Below, in pieces: positions 1 through 7,642 of a stretch of DNA of 15,409 bases. A program made the translations under genes and the position numbers. The notes beneath the pieces were generated by a model, which saw only the letters and a program-made list of their open reading frames with translations, was not told where the DNA came from and did not search any database. Every line of letters starts with the position of its first letter. Position 1 is the stretch's first letter. The stretch lies in the NCBI GenBank assembly GCA_023436605.1, contig JAEZIQ010000119.1:1-15409 (forward strand). Reading direction: 5' to 3'. The stretch is from Actinomycetes bacterium. GTDB lineage: Bacteria; Actinomycetota; Thermoleophilia; Solirubrobacterales; 70-9.

Positions 1-14
1 AATGCCCCCGCCAC

Positions 15-45
15 GGGCGTGGGGCGGCGCGCCCGACGCCCCGCC
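15..45. terminator. GC-rich hairpin downstream of glnK
   Basis: GGGGCG (21-26) pairs with CGCCCC (37-42), and the stem is extended by GGC (16-18) with GCC (43-45) across a two-base bulge. It starts about 24 bases past the glnK stop on the minus strand. There is no T-run, so it is at best a weak or factor-assisted terminator. It could also be incidental structure in very GC-rich sequence. Confidence 0.35.
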
Positions 46-68
46 GCCCGTCCCGTGTCAGCCCATCG

Positions 69-425
69 CTAATCGTCGAGATGGAGCTGGGTTACTTCGT
101 CTCCTCGCTCGCCGGTCCGGATCCTGATCGATTCGTCGACCGGGATAACGAAGATCTTGCCGTCTCCGATCTCACCGGATCGCGCATGACGCAGGATCGT
201 TTCGACTACGAGGTCTTTTTCGGAATCCGCCACGACGATCTCGATCTTGAGCTTCGGTCGAACGTTGACCGTGACTGTCGATCCCCGGTAGGTCTCGACA
301 ATCCCCTTCTGCCGCCCGGAGCCCTTGGCCTCCAGGATCGACATCGAAGGGATCCCCTTCTCGAGCAGTTCGGTCCGGATCGGCTCGAACGCTTCGTGAC
401 GAATGAATGCTTCGATTTTCTTCAT
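69..425 (-). CDS. glnK: P-II nitrogen regulatory protein (GlnK/GlnB family)
   Basis: This is a trimeric cytosolic sensor of 2-oxoglutarate and ATP/ADP that in this family binds and blocks the ammonium channel AmtB. The 118-residue length is slightly above the usual 112. Family motifs are clear: MKKIEAFIR at the N terminus, KGSGRQKG (34-41) with Gln39, TYRGS in the T-loop (45-49) with the channel-plugging Arg47, RPKLKIE with Lys58, GEIGDGKIFV (84-93) with Lys90, and IRIRTGERG (100-108). Tyr51, the residue uridylylated in proteobacteria and adenylylated in known actinobacteria, is Val here; Tyr46 and Ser49 are kept. An AAGGAGGA Shine-Dalgarno lies 9 bases before the ATG. It follows amtB by 18 bases, so it is almost certainly co-transcribed. 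Identification is firm; the choice of glnK over glnB rests on the amtB linkage. Confidence 0.97.
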   Translation of the reverse strand: MKKIEAFIRHEAFEPIRTELLEKGIPSMSILEAKGSGRQKGIVETYRGSTVTVNVRPKLKIEIVVADSEKDLVVETILRHARSGEIGDGKIFVIPVDESIRIRTGERGDEVTQLHLDD

Positions 426-443
426 CTGAGCATCTCCTCCTTA

Positions 444-1919
444 TCAGGCCTGGCCGGGGCTCTCGACCGGCGCGACCGGTGTACCGGCCATCGACGGCGT
501 GTACTCGCCGACCGGCAGTTCGGGCTGCGGGATGAAGGCTTCCGGGTACCCGTACATGCCGTGAGTGGCGATGTCGAGACCGGCGTCTTCTTCCGCTTCC
601 GAAACCCGGATTCCGATGGTGGCCTTGATGATCGCGAACGTTGCCAGTGAGACCACGAGCACGAACACGAAAGTGGCAACGACGGCGAGTGCCTGGACCC
701 CGAGCTGACCGAGGGTCGAGCTGAAGGTCGCATCGCCGAAGATGCCGTACCAGAGTCCGGCACCGGCGCCGTCGGCGATCAGTCGCGGTGAGGCGAACAG
801 GCCGACTGCGATAGTGCCCCAGATGCCGGCCAGACCGTGAGCCGAGAGGGCACCGATCGGGTCGTCGAGGTACTTCTCGATGGTCAGGACTCCGTAGACC
901 ACGACGATGCCGGCGATGAAGCCGATGATCGGGCTGGCCCAGGTTTCGACGAAGCCGCAGCCTGCCGTGATACCAACGAGGCCGGCGATCGCGCCGTTGC
1001 CGGCCATGCCGACGTCGAGCGACTTGGTCTTCAGGTAGGTGACGATGGTGGCACCGATGACACCGGCCGCAGCCGCAATCTGGGTGTTCAGCATCACTTC
1101 ACCGAAGAAGCTGTCAGCAGTGGCGAAGGTCGAGCCACCGTTGAAGCCGAACCAGCCGATCCACAGGATGATCACGCCGAGACCGACCAGCGGCATCGAG
1201 TGACCGGGGATCGCCCGGGGGGCACCGTCGGGCCCGTACTTGCCCTTGCGGGCTCCGAGCAGAAGCAGCGCGGCGAGACCGCCGACCGCACCGGTGAGGT
1301 GGACCACCGAGGAACCGGCGAAGTCCATGACCGGCTTGCCGCCGACGTCGGAGAGCAGGCCGCCGCCCCAGACGGAGTGAGCGACGATCGGGTAGATGAC
1401 CGCGCCGAACACGACTGCGTAGGCGATGTAAACGCCGAACTTGATGCGCTCCAGCGTGGTACCCCAGACAATGGCAAGAGAGACCGCGCAGAACGCAAGG
1501 CCGTAAAGCATCAGCATGGCGTCAGACGAGGCAACGGCTACCTTGCCGCCTTCACCGTCATTGACCATCTGCCCAAAGTGGTAGAAGAACCCGCTGGTAC
1601 CGATGATGTCGTTACCGAAGCCGGCGATCGCGGCACCCGCGACCCACCAGGCAATGGTCACGACCGCGAAGTTGACGAAAATCTTCATCACTCCGGCGCC
1701 CGCGTTCTTCATCCGGGAGAAACCGATCTCCAGGAACATGAAGCCCGCCTGCATGAACAGCACGAGCACACAGGCCAGGGCGATGAAGGCCATGTCGATT
1801 TCGACCGCCTTGGCATCGAACACTTCCTGCGTGATCGGGGCGGCCGAGGCCAGCCCTGGCACGAGCAAGGCGGCAAACATCGCCAAAAGCGAAGCTATGC
1901 CGAGTTTCTTGACACTCAT
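444..1919 (-). CDS. amtB: Ammonium transporter AmtB
   Basis: This is an inner-membrane Amt/Rh/MEP-family channel for ammonium/ammonia, normally a trimer gated by GlnK. The 491-residue product begins with a probable signal peptide (residues 1-27, ending in SAA), followed by about 11 hydrophobic segments. The twin pore histidines are His207 (VVHLTG) and His361 (SAHGLAG). The conserved Asp200 is in DFAGSS. Other hallmarks are FGFNGGS (257-263) and the C-terminal regulatory stretch EEDAGLDIATHG (443-454). The tail past residue 460 is Pro-rich and longer than usual. The ATG follows an AACAGGAGG Shine-Dalgarno. It is the first gene of an amtB-glnK operon. The leader contains an exact complement of the Shine-Dalgarno, suggesting translational control. 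The Glu often found after the THG motif is Met here. Confidence 0.98.
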   Translation of the reverse strand: MSVKKLGIASLLAMFAALLVPGLASAAPITQEVFDAKAVEIDMAFIALACVLVLFMQAGFMFLEIGFSRMKNAGAGVMKIFVNFAVVTIAWWVAGAAIAGFGNDIIGTSGFFYHFGQMVNDGEGGKVAVASSDAMLMLYGLAFCAVSLAIVWGTTLERIKFGVYIAYAVVFGAVIYPIVAHSVWGGGLLSDVGGKPVMDFAGSSVVHLTGAVGGLAALLLLGARKGKYGPDGAPRAIPGHSMPLVGLGVIILWIGWFGFNGGSTFATADSFFGEVMLNTQIAAAAGVIGATIVTYLKTKSLDVGMAGNGAIAGLVGITAGCGFVETWASPIIGFIAGIVVVYGVLTIEKYLDDPIGALSAHGLAGIWGTIAVGLFASPRLIADGAGAGLWYGIFGDATFSSTLGQLGVQALAVVATFVFVLVVSLATFAIIKATIGIRVSEAEEDAGLDIATHGMYGYPEAFIPQPELPVGEYTPSMAGTPVAPVESPGQA

Positions 1920-1930
1920 ATCGAGTAATT

Positions 1931-2008
1931 CCTCCTGTTTTCCGCCGGGCGAGACCCACCGGTTCGCGAGTAGCGTTTAGCTGACCGGGCAAATCTAGAA
2001 ACAGGAGG
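1931..2008 (-). promoter_or_regulatory. Inverted repeat that can mask the amtB Shine-Dalgarno
   Basis: On the plus strand, CCTCCTGTTT (1931-1940) and AAACAGGAGG (1999-2008) are perfect 10-base inverted repeats 58 bases apart. In the amtB transcript the downstream arm is the ribosome binding site and the upstream arm is an anti-Shine-Dalgarno. The intervening segment holds a smaller CCGGT/ACCGG pairing. This would be a leader switch if transcription begins upstream of 2008. A TAnnnT box (TAGATT, 1992-1997, minus strand) lies just inside the upstream arm, and if used as the -10 it would exclude that arm from the RNA. I do not recognise a known riboswitch class here. Confidence 0.45.
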
Positions 2009-2037
2009 GCGCCAGGAATTTGGCCGCTCGGAGAGAA

Positions 2038-2065
2038 TGACCCGGACCCCCTTGTCCGAGGGTCA
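2038..2065 (-). terminator. Hairpin after the FTR1 gene, possible terminator
   Basis: TGACCC (2038-2043) pairs with GGGTCA (2060-2065), and GGAC (2044-2047) with GTCC (2054-2057), leaving a six-base loop and a two-base bulge. It begins 7 bases past the FTR1 stop codon and separates the metal-uptake operon from amtB. The tract after the stem on the minus strand is only mildly T-rich, so strength is uncertain. Confidence 0.5.
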
Positions 2066-2072
2066 AAGGAGC

Positions 2073-4478
2073 CTAAACCGGCTCTGCAGAGGCGTTTTCA
2101 GCCTCGTATCTCTTTCTCTGAAGCCGCATCTGCCGCTTCGAGTACCAACCGGCAGCCCAGTAGGAGCCGACCACGAAGACCAAGGCAAGGACCTGGGCAA
2201 GCAAGGTTTCGACCGACGGATGAATGCCGAGCCAGGTGCCCATCCAGAGGGGAATGTCGACGTCGATCGGGTGAATCGGGAACCAGCCGACCCCTTGCAG
2301 GGTTCGCACCGTGTTGCCGACCATGGTGAAAAGCACCAGCGCGATCAGGACTCCGGTCACGATCAGCATCTTCTTGTAGGGCAGCTTGCGCTCTGCTTTA
2401 AAGGTGATGAATCCGACGATTGCGGTACCGGCCAGCCCGAGGGCCACCCCGGCCGCCACGACACCCACCCCGGATGACAGCTGCAGCGCCTGCAGGAAGA
2501 GCACGGTTTCCATCCCTTCCCGGAAAACCGAAGTGAACCCGAGAACGTAGAGACCGGCGATGGTGGCGGTTCCTGCCGCGGCCCCGGCTACGACATCTCC
2601 GGTGAGTGCCTTGCCCCGCTTGCGATGGCTGGCGATCCACTCGGTCCAGTAGACCCGGTGGAAGAACCAGTTGAGGACCACGACAAGGACCGCGATCGCC
2701 ACCAGTCCGACTATCGCTTCCAGTTTCTCCCCATAGGCAGCCAGCGAGCCGAGGACGGCAACGGCGACGATAAATCCGATCACGCTGGCCGGCAGGGCGA
2801 GCAGGGCTCCGCGGTAGATCGGTTTGCGAAGCGCGGCCCTGGCACCGATCATCGAGGCGGTGATCGCGGCGATGATCAGGATCGCTTCGAGCCCTTCACG
2901 GAACACGATCAGCGATGCGTTGGTGATCGCGGTCGCGTCGGAAACACCTTCGCCCGTCTTGTCCCTGGCTTCGGCCAGCGCCTCTTCGAGGACCAGGGTG
3001 GATTCACGGACTTCAGACGAAGGCGCGCCGCTCTGGATCAAGCTGGCCAGTCCGGGCACGTCGCGGGCGCCATACCAGAAAAGACCCTCGATCTCGGCCA
3101 CGAGCTGGGGATCGAAGGCATTGAGTTTGAGTTCGGGGCCGAACTCGAAAAACGCGTAGGCCGAGAGGCGGGCCTGTTCGGCCTGAGCTTTCTGCCCGGC
3201 GCCGACCGCGGCTACGAGCTGGTCGAGACTGATCTGGACCAGGTCGAAATCGGCCTCGTCGCTTGACTGTTTCCAGTCCTCGGGGAATATCCGCTCGAGT
3301 TCCTCGGAGACCTTCTCGTGCAGTTCCTCGACCTCGGCTTCGGGAACGACTTCGCGACGTTCGTTGGCGTCGTTGACAAAGACGCCGAGCTGGTCGAGGT
3401 CGGAGTTGATAGCTTCGACGGCCTCCGGGTCGATCTGGAGCAGAGCGGCTTCCAGGTCGGTGAAAGCCTGCATGACCCCGTCGTGGAACGCGGTCGCTTC
3501 CTGAAGCTCGAAGGGGATCGTGACCCGTCCGCTGTCGGTCCCGTCGCGGTACTCGACCGGAATCAGGTCGAGGAACCGGGTCAGCTGTGCGGCCCGGCGG
3601 GCCAGCTCCTCTTCGGTGAAGGGGGCGGCAACGAAACCGTCGAGATCATCTGCCGTCGCCCGGGCTGCGGTCCGGAAGTCGGGGATGTCTCGCCTGGCGG
3701 CGGCGGCAGCCAGCTCCTTGAAGTCCTGGTTCGATCGGCTGGTCTCCGGCTCGCCGCGCTGCTTGCGGTATTCGCCTTCGAGGATCTGCCAGTAGCCGTT
3801 GACCGTCGCGGCGGTTTCGGCGAGGCGCTCGGGGAACCTGCGCACGGCTGCCCGCTCGGCCTCGGCCTTGTTGGTCCCGAGTCGGGACTGGTAGGTGTCG
3901 AGCAGATCCTTTCGGACCTGAAGGACAGCCTCTTCGGGAGTCGATTCTTCGTCGGCCAGGGCGATCAGAGCATCGGTGGCACCCGTGCCGACCCGGGTGA
4001 AGCGGGTGCTCTGGCGGAAATCACGTATCTGAAGCCACTCCCGCGCGGCCGCGGGCCGATCAGCGGCGGTCAGTTCGATCGCACGGTGGAAAGCGCCGCG
4101 GCGGAGAGCAGCGGTGATCGTGCCGCGCGCCGCAGCCAAGGCGACCGAGTCACCGGCGGCAATTGCTTGTGTGGCCCGGTCGAGCTGGGCCTCGATGACT
4201 CTCAGATCGTCCGGCGCGCTGGCGGCCAGTCCCGACCGAAGTGGGCCGGTGAGTGCCTGCCTCGCCTCGCTCATCGAGCGCCCCGAAGGGTCCTTCAGGA
4301 TCAGGTCGGTCTGGGCGTCGAAGAGGCTGGTTGTGATCTGGTCGGCGGAGCGCCAGGGCGGGTCGGCAGCGTTGGCGGGAGCGACCGTCAGCAAGAACGC
4401 GGCCGTCGCGACGATCGTCACGACGGCCGCGGTGACGCGACTTCTGGCAGAACCTGATTTGGTCGAAGCCGGCGTCAA
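2073..4478 (-). CDS. efeU: FTR1/EfeU-family iron permease with large exported N-terminal domain
   Basis: This is a membrane permease of the FTR1 family, which moves oxidised iron across the cytoplasmic membrane. The protein has 801 residues. It starts with a signal peptide (Arg/Lys-rich start, hydrophobic 17-33, ANA at 35-37). A helical extracytoplasmic region of about 480 residues follows, ending in the conserved stretch FEFGPEL...IEGLFWYG (444-470). The C-terminal permease domain (about 518-780) has roughly seven membrane helices and both signature motifs, REGLE (527-531) and REGME (653-657). The only sensible start is TTG at 4476-4478: an in-frame stop lies a few codons upstream, and the nearby ATG is out of frame and closes at once. 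No good Shine-Dalgarno is seen. It sits 18 bases after the lipoprotein gene, so co-expression is expected. No EfeB-type peroxidase gene is in the window. Substrate could be another metal. Confidence 0.92.
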   Translation of the reverse strand: MTPASTKSGSARSRVTAAVVTIVATAAFLLTVAPANAADPPWRSADQITTSLFDAQTDLILKDPSGRSMSEARQALTGPLRSGLAASAPDDLRVIEAQLDRATQAIAAGDSVALAAARGTITAALRRGAFHRAIELTAADRPAAAREWLQIRDFRQSTRFTRVGTGATDALIALADEESTPEEAVLQVRKDLLDTYQSRLGTNKAEAERAAVRRFPERLAETAATVNGYWQILEGEYRKQRGEPETSRSNQDFKELAAAAARRDIPDFRTAARATADDLDGFVAAPFTEEELARRAAQLTRFLDLIPVEYRDGTDSGRVTIPFELQEATAFHDGVMQAFTDLEAALLQIDPEAVEAINSDLDQLGVFVNDANERREVVPEAEVEELHEKVSEELERIFPEDWKQSSDEADFDLVQISLDQLVAAVGAGQKAQAEQARLSAYAFFEFGPELKLNAFDPQLVAEIEGLFWYGARDVPGLASLIQSGAPSSEVRESTLVLEEALAEARDKTGEGVSDATAITNASLIVFREGLEAILIIAAITASMIGARAALRKPIYRGALLALPASVIGFIVAVAVLGSLAAYGEKLEAIVGLVAIAVLVVVLNWFFHRVYWTEWIASHRKRGKALTGDVVAGAAAGTATIAGLYVLGFTSVFREGMETVLFLQALQLSSGVGVVAAGVALGLAGTAIVGFITFKAERKLPYKKMLIVTGVLIALVLFTMVGNTVRTLQGVGWFPIHPIDVDIPLWMGTWLGIHPSVETLLAQVLALVFVVGSYWAAGWYSKRQMRLQRKRYEAENASAEPV

Positions 4479-4496
4479 CTTGGAAAGACCATGGGT

Positions 4497-5594
4497 CTAG
4501 CCCTCCTGGATTTCGATGTCCAGGTCCTTGGCGGCTTGCGTCACCTGGCCGGCAATCCTCTCGGCGCGAGCCTGCATCTCCGCTCCGAGCTGGTCGGCCT
4601 GCCGGGCGGTGAACTTCTCACCGGCCGCCTCCCGATCGCGCAGTTCCTCTGAGGTTGCGAGCAGCTCACTCAACTCTGCGGCTGTCTGTTCGGCCTGGTC
4701 GGCATTCTTCTCGGCGATCAGGGGCTCGACCTCGTCGTAGGTGAAGTCGATGCCGGTCAGGATGTCGGCGATGTCGGAAAGCCGGGACGTGGCCACGAAG
4801 CCCTCTTCCTCTGCCTTGCCCTCGCCGGCGACGAACGAGGAGAGCTTCCACTGTTCGAAGTACTCGCTCATGGTCGGGGTCATCACCGTGATCGCGGTGA
4901 ATGCGTCAGACGGGGTGATCACGATCTCCTGGGCGTCCTTGTCCAGATCCCTCGCCTGTTTGTTGATCTCGTCGACCGATGCCTTGAAGACGTTGGCGTC
5001 GGGCAGGCCCTCGCCGAAACTGATCTTGCCGTCGCCGTTCACATCGGGCTTCACGCCTTTGGCCGTCAGTTCATCGTTGGTGCCGTAGAGCGAGGTCTCG
5101 ATCAGGAAGAAGAGGTTGCCGGGCTGCTTCATCACCTCACCGTTGGGCAGAGTGAGGTTGAAGGAGACGGCACTCTCCGGATCGGATGCATCGGAACCAG
5201 CGTCGATGTCGGTGTCGTATTGGGCGGTGCGCGGAATACCGGCCACGATGCCTTCCATCTCCTCGTACGCCGGGTTCGCCTTGATGAAGGCGTTCTTGGC
5301 GTCGGTCAGGGCCGCGTCGACCGCGTCACCGTCCTTCTTCAGCATCTTCGCGTAGTTGAAGTCGTTGGCCTCGGCAAGGTCGAAGTAAGCATTGCCGGCC
5401 GTCTTCAGCGCGTCGGTCTGGGTGACCAGATCGGCGGAGTGCTCGGTCAGGTACGACTTGACCGCAGTCAGACCGGCGTCCGGCTGGTCCGAATCAGAGC
5501 CGGAATCGTCGCTGCCACAGCCGGAAAGGAAAGCTGCCGCGACGGCCGGGATGGCGATCAGCGAGAGGACGGGCCTCGGGAACTTCCTGGTCAC
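4497..5594 (-). CDS. Imelysin/EfeO-like metal-binding lipoprotein with EF-hand loop
   Basis: This is a predicted exported lipoprotein of 365 residues. The signal peptide ends in a lipobox LSGC with Cys26 as the lipidated residue, followed by a Ser/Asp-rich linker. The helical body resembles EfeO/EfeM imelysin-type partners of FTR1 permeases: NPAYEEMEGIV (107-117), a central LFFLIETSLYG (161-171), and a C-terminal helix with the VEPLIAEKN pattern (289-297). The family's usual GxHxxE metal motif appears as FFLIE (162-166), with the His missing. A textbook EF-hand loop, DVNGDGKISFGE (184-195), is inserted just after. The GTG start follows an AAGAGG Shine-Dalgarno. It is first in the operon with the permease and probably hands metal to it. 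Assignment to the family rests on pattern and context, so the exact ligand is open. Confidence 0.8.
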   Translation of the reverse strand: MTRKFPRPVLSLIAIPAVAAAFLSGCGSDDSGSDSDQPDAGLTAVKSYLTEHSADLVTQTDALKTAGNAYFDLAEANDFNYAKMLKKDGDAVDAALTDAKNAFIKANPAYEEMEGIVAGIPRTAQYDTDIDAGSDASDPESAVSFNLTLPNGEVMKQPGNLFFLIETSLYGTNDELTAKGVKPDVNGDGKISFGEGLPDANVFKASVDEINKQARDLDKDAQEIVITPSDAFTAITVMTPTMSEYFEQWKLSSFVAGEGKAEEEGFVATSRLSDIADILTGIDFTYDEVEPLIAEKNADQAEQTAAELSELLATSEELRDREAAGEKFTARQADQLGAEMQARAERIAGQVTQAAKDLDIEIQEG

Positions 5595-5654
5595 GAAATA
5601 CCTCTTCTTTGGGGGGCTGGCACGGCTGGTGGGTGCGCCGCAGGGACCAAATGC

Positions 5655-5668
5655 TTTGGGTACCCTAA
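5655..5668. promoter_or_regulatory. Palindrome upstream of the metal-uptake operon, possible DtxR/IdeR-type operator
   Basis: TTTGGGTACCCTAA is a 14-base dyad with a perfect GGGTACCC core and one mismatched pair. It lies about 61 bases upstream of the lipoprotein start. Read on the minus strand as TTAGGGTACCCAAA, it resembles half of the TTAGGTTAGGCTAACCTAA iron box bound by DtxR/IdeR regulators, which commonly control iron uptake in actinobacteria. The match is partial. Confidence 0.35.
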
Positions 5669-5707
5669 CTCATTTCCCACAAGCCAGGTCGGAGATAGTG
5701 GGCGCGA

Positions 5708-6583
5708 CTAGAGAAAGGCGGGACCCCGGGCGACCAGTCCCCGGTAGAGCGCTTCCTGAATCTGTTCCCTGACCTGCTCCGCAAGATCGAAGACAAGTGA
5801 CCGGTCCTCACTGGAGCCCGGGCCATAACCGGAGAGGTCTATCGGTTCGAGGAATTCGATCCGCCAGCGGGAAGGCAGCGGCAGGAGCCCAAGCGGTCCC
5901 AGCCAGGGGAAAGTCGGCGTGATCGGCACGTACGGAGAACCGAGCGCCCGGGCCAGTGGCTTTGACTCGCCCAGTTTGGGATAGATCTCCTCGGCCCCGA
6001 CCACCGCCACCGGGACGATCGGGGTGCCGGTCTCCAGCGCAACTTCGACGAAGCCGCCCCGGCCGAAGCGCTGCAGCCGGTAACGATCGGCGAAGGACTT
6101 GCCGAAGCCCTTCTGGCCTTCGGGAAAGACCATCACCGGCTGGTCACTCTCGAGCAGCCGGCCGAGGTTGGCCGGGTTCGCAGAAACGCCGCCGAGCCTC
6201 CTCAGGATGTAGCTGATGAAGGGCAGGTCGAAGGCCCAGTTGAGAACGCTCGCCCGGAGCCAGCGCGGCAGTGGGTGCTCCTTCTGGATCGCGGTTGCGA
6301 TCATCGCGCCGTCGAAGGGGAAGATCACGCCGGAGTGATTGGCCACCAGGAGCGCCCGACCGTGACCGGGCACGTTGGCGACGCCCTCGACCTGGACCCG
6401 CCACCAGGTCGAGTAGAGGAACTCGAAGATCGGAAAGACGGCCTCGGTGAACTCCTCGTCGAACCCCCACTCGTCCTCGTGATACTCGCCGGCCAGGCGG
6501 CGGAGGATCTTGTCCGAGGTCGCCTGGACGGTCGCAGCCCACTCGAGCATCGCCTCCGGATTCGGAGCGCCGGGCAGGTTCAC
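5708..6583 (-). CDS. Lysophospholipid/glycerolipid acyltransferase family protein
   Basis: This is a 291-residue PlsC-superfamily acyltransferase, expected to move a fatty acyl group onto a glycerolipid or similar acceptor at the membrane. The catalytic motif is NHSGVIFPFDG (82-92), with His83 and Asp91 separated by seven residues rather than the four of classical PlsC, as in the MGAT/DGAT-like branch. The substrate motif FPEGQKG (153-159) and the TPIVPVAVVGAEE strand (187-199) are also present. There is no signal peptide; a mildly hydrophobic stretch near 113-128 may contact the membrane. The GTG start overlaps the stop of the upstream SDR gene as GTGA, with GGAGGG upstream, so translation is coupled. 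An atypical SDR next to this acyltransferase resembles the mycobacterial pair Rv0501/Rv0502 (recalled, not checked). Acceptor and acyl donor are unknown. Confidence 0.88.
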   Translation of the reverse strand: MNLPGAPNPEAMLEWAATVQATSDKILRRLAGEYHEDEWGFDEEFTEAVFPIFEFLYSTWWRVQVEGVANVPGHGRALLVANHSGVIFPFDGAMIATAIQKEHPLPRWLRASVLNWAFDLPFISYILRRLGGVSANPANLGRLLESDQPVMVFPEGQKGFGKSFADRYRLQRFGRGGFVEVALETGTPIVPVAVVGAEEIYPKLGESKPLARALGSPYVPITPTFPWLGPLGLLPLPSRWRIEFLEPIDLSGYGPGSSEDRSLVFDLAEQVREQIQEALYRGLVARGPAFL

Positions 6584-7593
6584 CGGGACACCCTCCGGAC
6601 CGGAGAACCGGGGTGTGGGGCGGGAAAGAGCGCCTGGATCCTCTGGGTTCCCCGGGCAAAATCACGGGCCGTTCCTTCGGAGTCGAAAGCGAGTTCGTAC
6701 CCGACTTCCTCCCGCAGGCGGCGGTTGTCGCAGCCGCGGCCGTACCGGAACAGGAGCTCGCCGTCGCGGTAGAGATCAGCGCTGCCGAGGAAGTCGCCGA
6801 CCCGCCGATTGATCACCCCCGCGAGGAGGGGTGGAATCCCGACCGCCGTCTTGCCGCAGAGCCGCAGTAGCCGGCTGAGCGAGATCGCACCGTCCGGGGC
6901 CACGTTGACCGCCCCCCTGACCGGGTTGAGCGTCGCCGCGGCGAGCGCACCCGTTGCGTCGTCGACGTGAAGCAGCTGCAGCCGGGGGTCGAAGCCCATT
7001 CTGGTGGGCACTACGGGCAGCCTGAGATAGCGGGTCAGGGGTGTTTCGAGCTCCGGACCGACTTCGATCTGGAAGCGCAGCATGCAGCAGGCGACCTCCG
7101 GCCGGCGGCGGGCGAAGTTGTCGAAGTAACCCTCGAGTTCCCCGATGTCCCGCTGGAACCTGGTCACCAGGGGAAACTGACGGGCCATGTCTTCGGTGAA
7201 GAAGGCCGGAGCCCCGGGGGCCGAACCGTAGATCGCAGCCGAACCGCGGACGATCAGGGCCTCGAGGCCCGGAGTCTTCTCGCAGGCAGCCAGCAACTGG
7301 AGGGTCCCGATCACGTTGATGTCGTGAAGGGCCCGGGACGGCTTGCCCGATTCCGGGTACCAGACGATGCCGCAGTGGACGAGCACATCGGGCTTGAGTC
7401 CGGGCAGAATCTTCGAGATGTCCGGATTCCGGATGTCGGCCTCGATGAACTCGACATCGCCGAGATCCATCCGTGGGGGCTTCGAGTCAAGGCCGATGAT
7501 CTCGCCCACCCCGGGCCGCCCCTGAAGGGCCCGGGCGAGCTTTGACCCCCACCCGGTGGAGATTCCTGCGATTAGGACGCGCTTGTCGCTCAA
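6580..7593 (-). CDS. Atypical extended-SDR NAD-dependent epimerase/dehydratase family protein
   Basis: This is a 337-residue Rossmann-fold protein. The nucleotide-binding turn is GISTGWG (10-16), followed by an acidic GLDSKP (34-39) and DI at 53-54, where NAD is usually gripped. SAAIYG (118-123) marks the strand carrying the active-site Ser. The catalytic YxxxK does not exist: the aligned segment PLVTRFQRDIGELE (141-154) has Arg145 in place of Tyr and Asp149 in place of Lys. It may therefore bind a nucleotide without classical epimerase chemistry. Downstream HVDD (about 209-212) fits the extended-SDR substrate region. The start is TTG, with a GGGGGA Shine-Dalgarno close by and no other in-frame start nearby. 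It overlaps the acyltransferase gene by four bases, implying a shared, probably envelope-lipid, role. Many relatives are labelled GalE-like, which the altered active site does not support. Confidence 0.85.
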   Translation of the reverse strand: MSDKRVLIAGISTGWGSKLARALQGRPGVGEIIGLDSKPPRMDLGDVEFIEADIRNPDISKILPGLKPDVLVHCGIVWYPESGKPSRALHDINVIGTLQLLAACEKTPGLEALIVRGSAAIYGSAPGAPAFFTEDMARQFPLVTRFQRDIGELEGYFDNFARRRPEVACCMLRFQIEVGPELETPLTRYLRLPVVPTRMGFDPRLQLLHVDDATGALAAATLNPVRGAVNVAPDGAISLSRLLRLCGKTAVGIPPLLAGVINRRVGDFLGSADLYRDGELLFRYGRGCDNRRLREEVGYELAFDSEGTARDFARGTQRIQALFPAPHPGSPVRRVSR

Positions 7594-7642
7594 AGATCCC
7601 CCACGATCACAGATCTGGCTTTGGAGCAGGCCAAACCGCCCG

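Noticed and set aside
837..1928. Long plus-strand open frame antisense to amtB (363 codons)
   Set aside because: It mirrors the amtB coding strand with a very charged, Asp/Glu/Arg/Gly-biased composition typical of antisense shadows in high-GC DNA. It has no family motifs.
1960..2000. GlnR-type operator upstream of amtB
   Set aside because: Fragments such as GCTAC and GAACC occur, but not the spaced GTnAC-N6-GAAAC pattern that GlnR sites require.
3318..4457. Long plus-strand open frame antisense to the FTR1 gene (379 codons)
   Set aside because: The permease on the opposite strand has clear motifs and a signal peptide. The antisense product has none, and its composition is that of a shadow frame.
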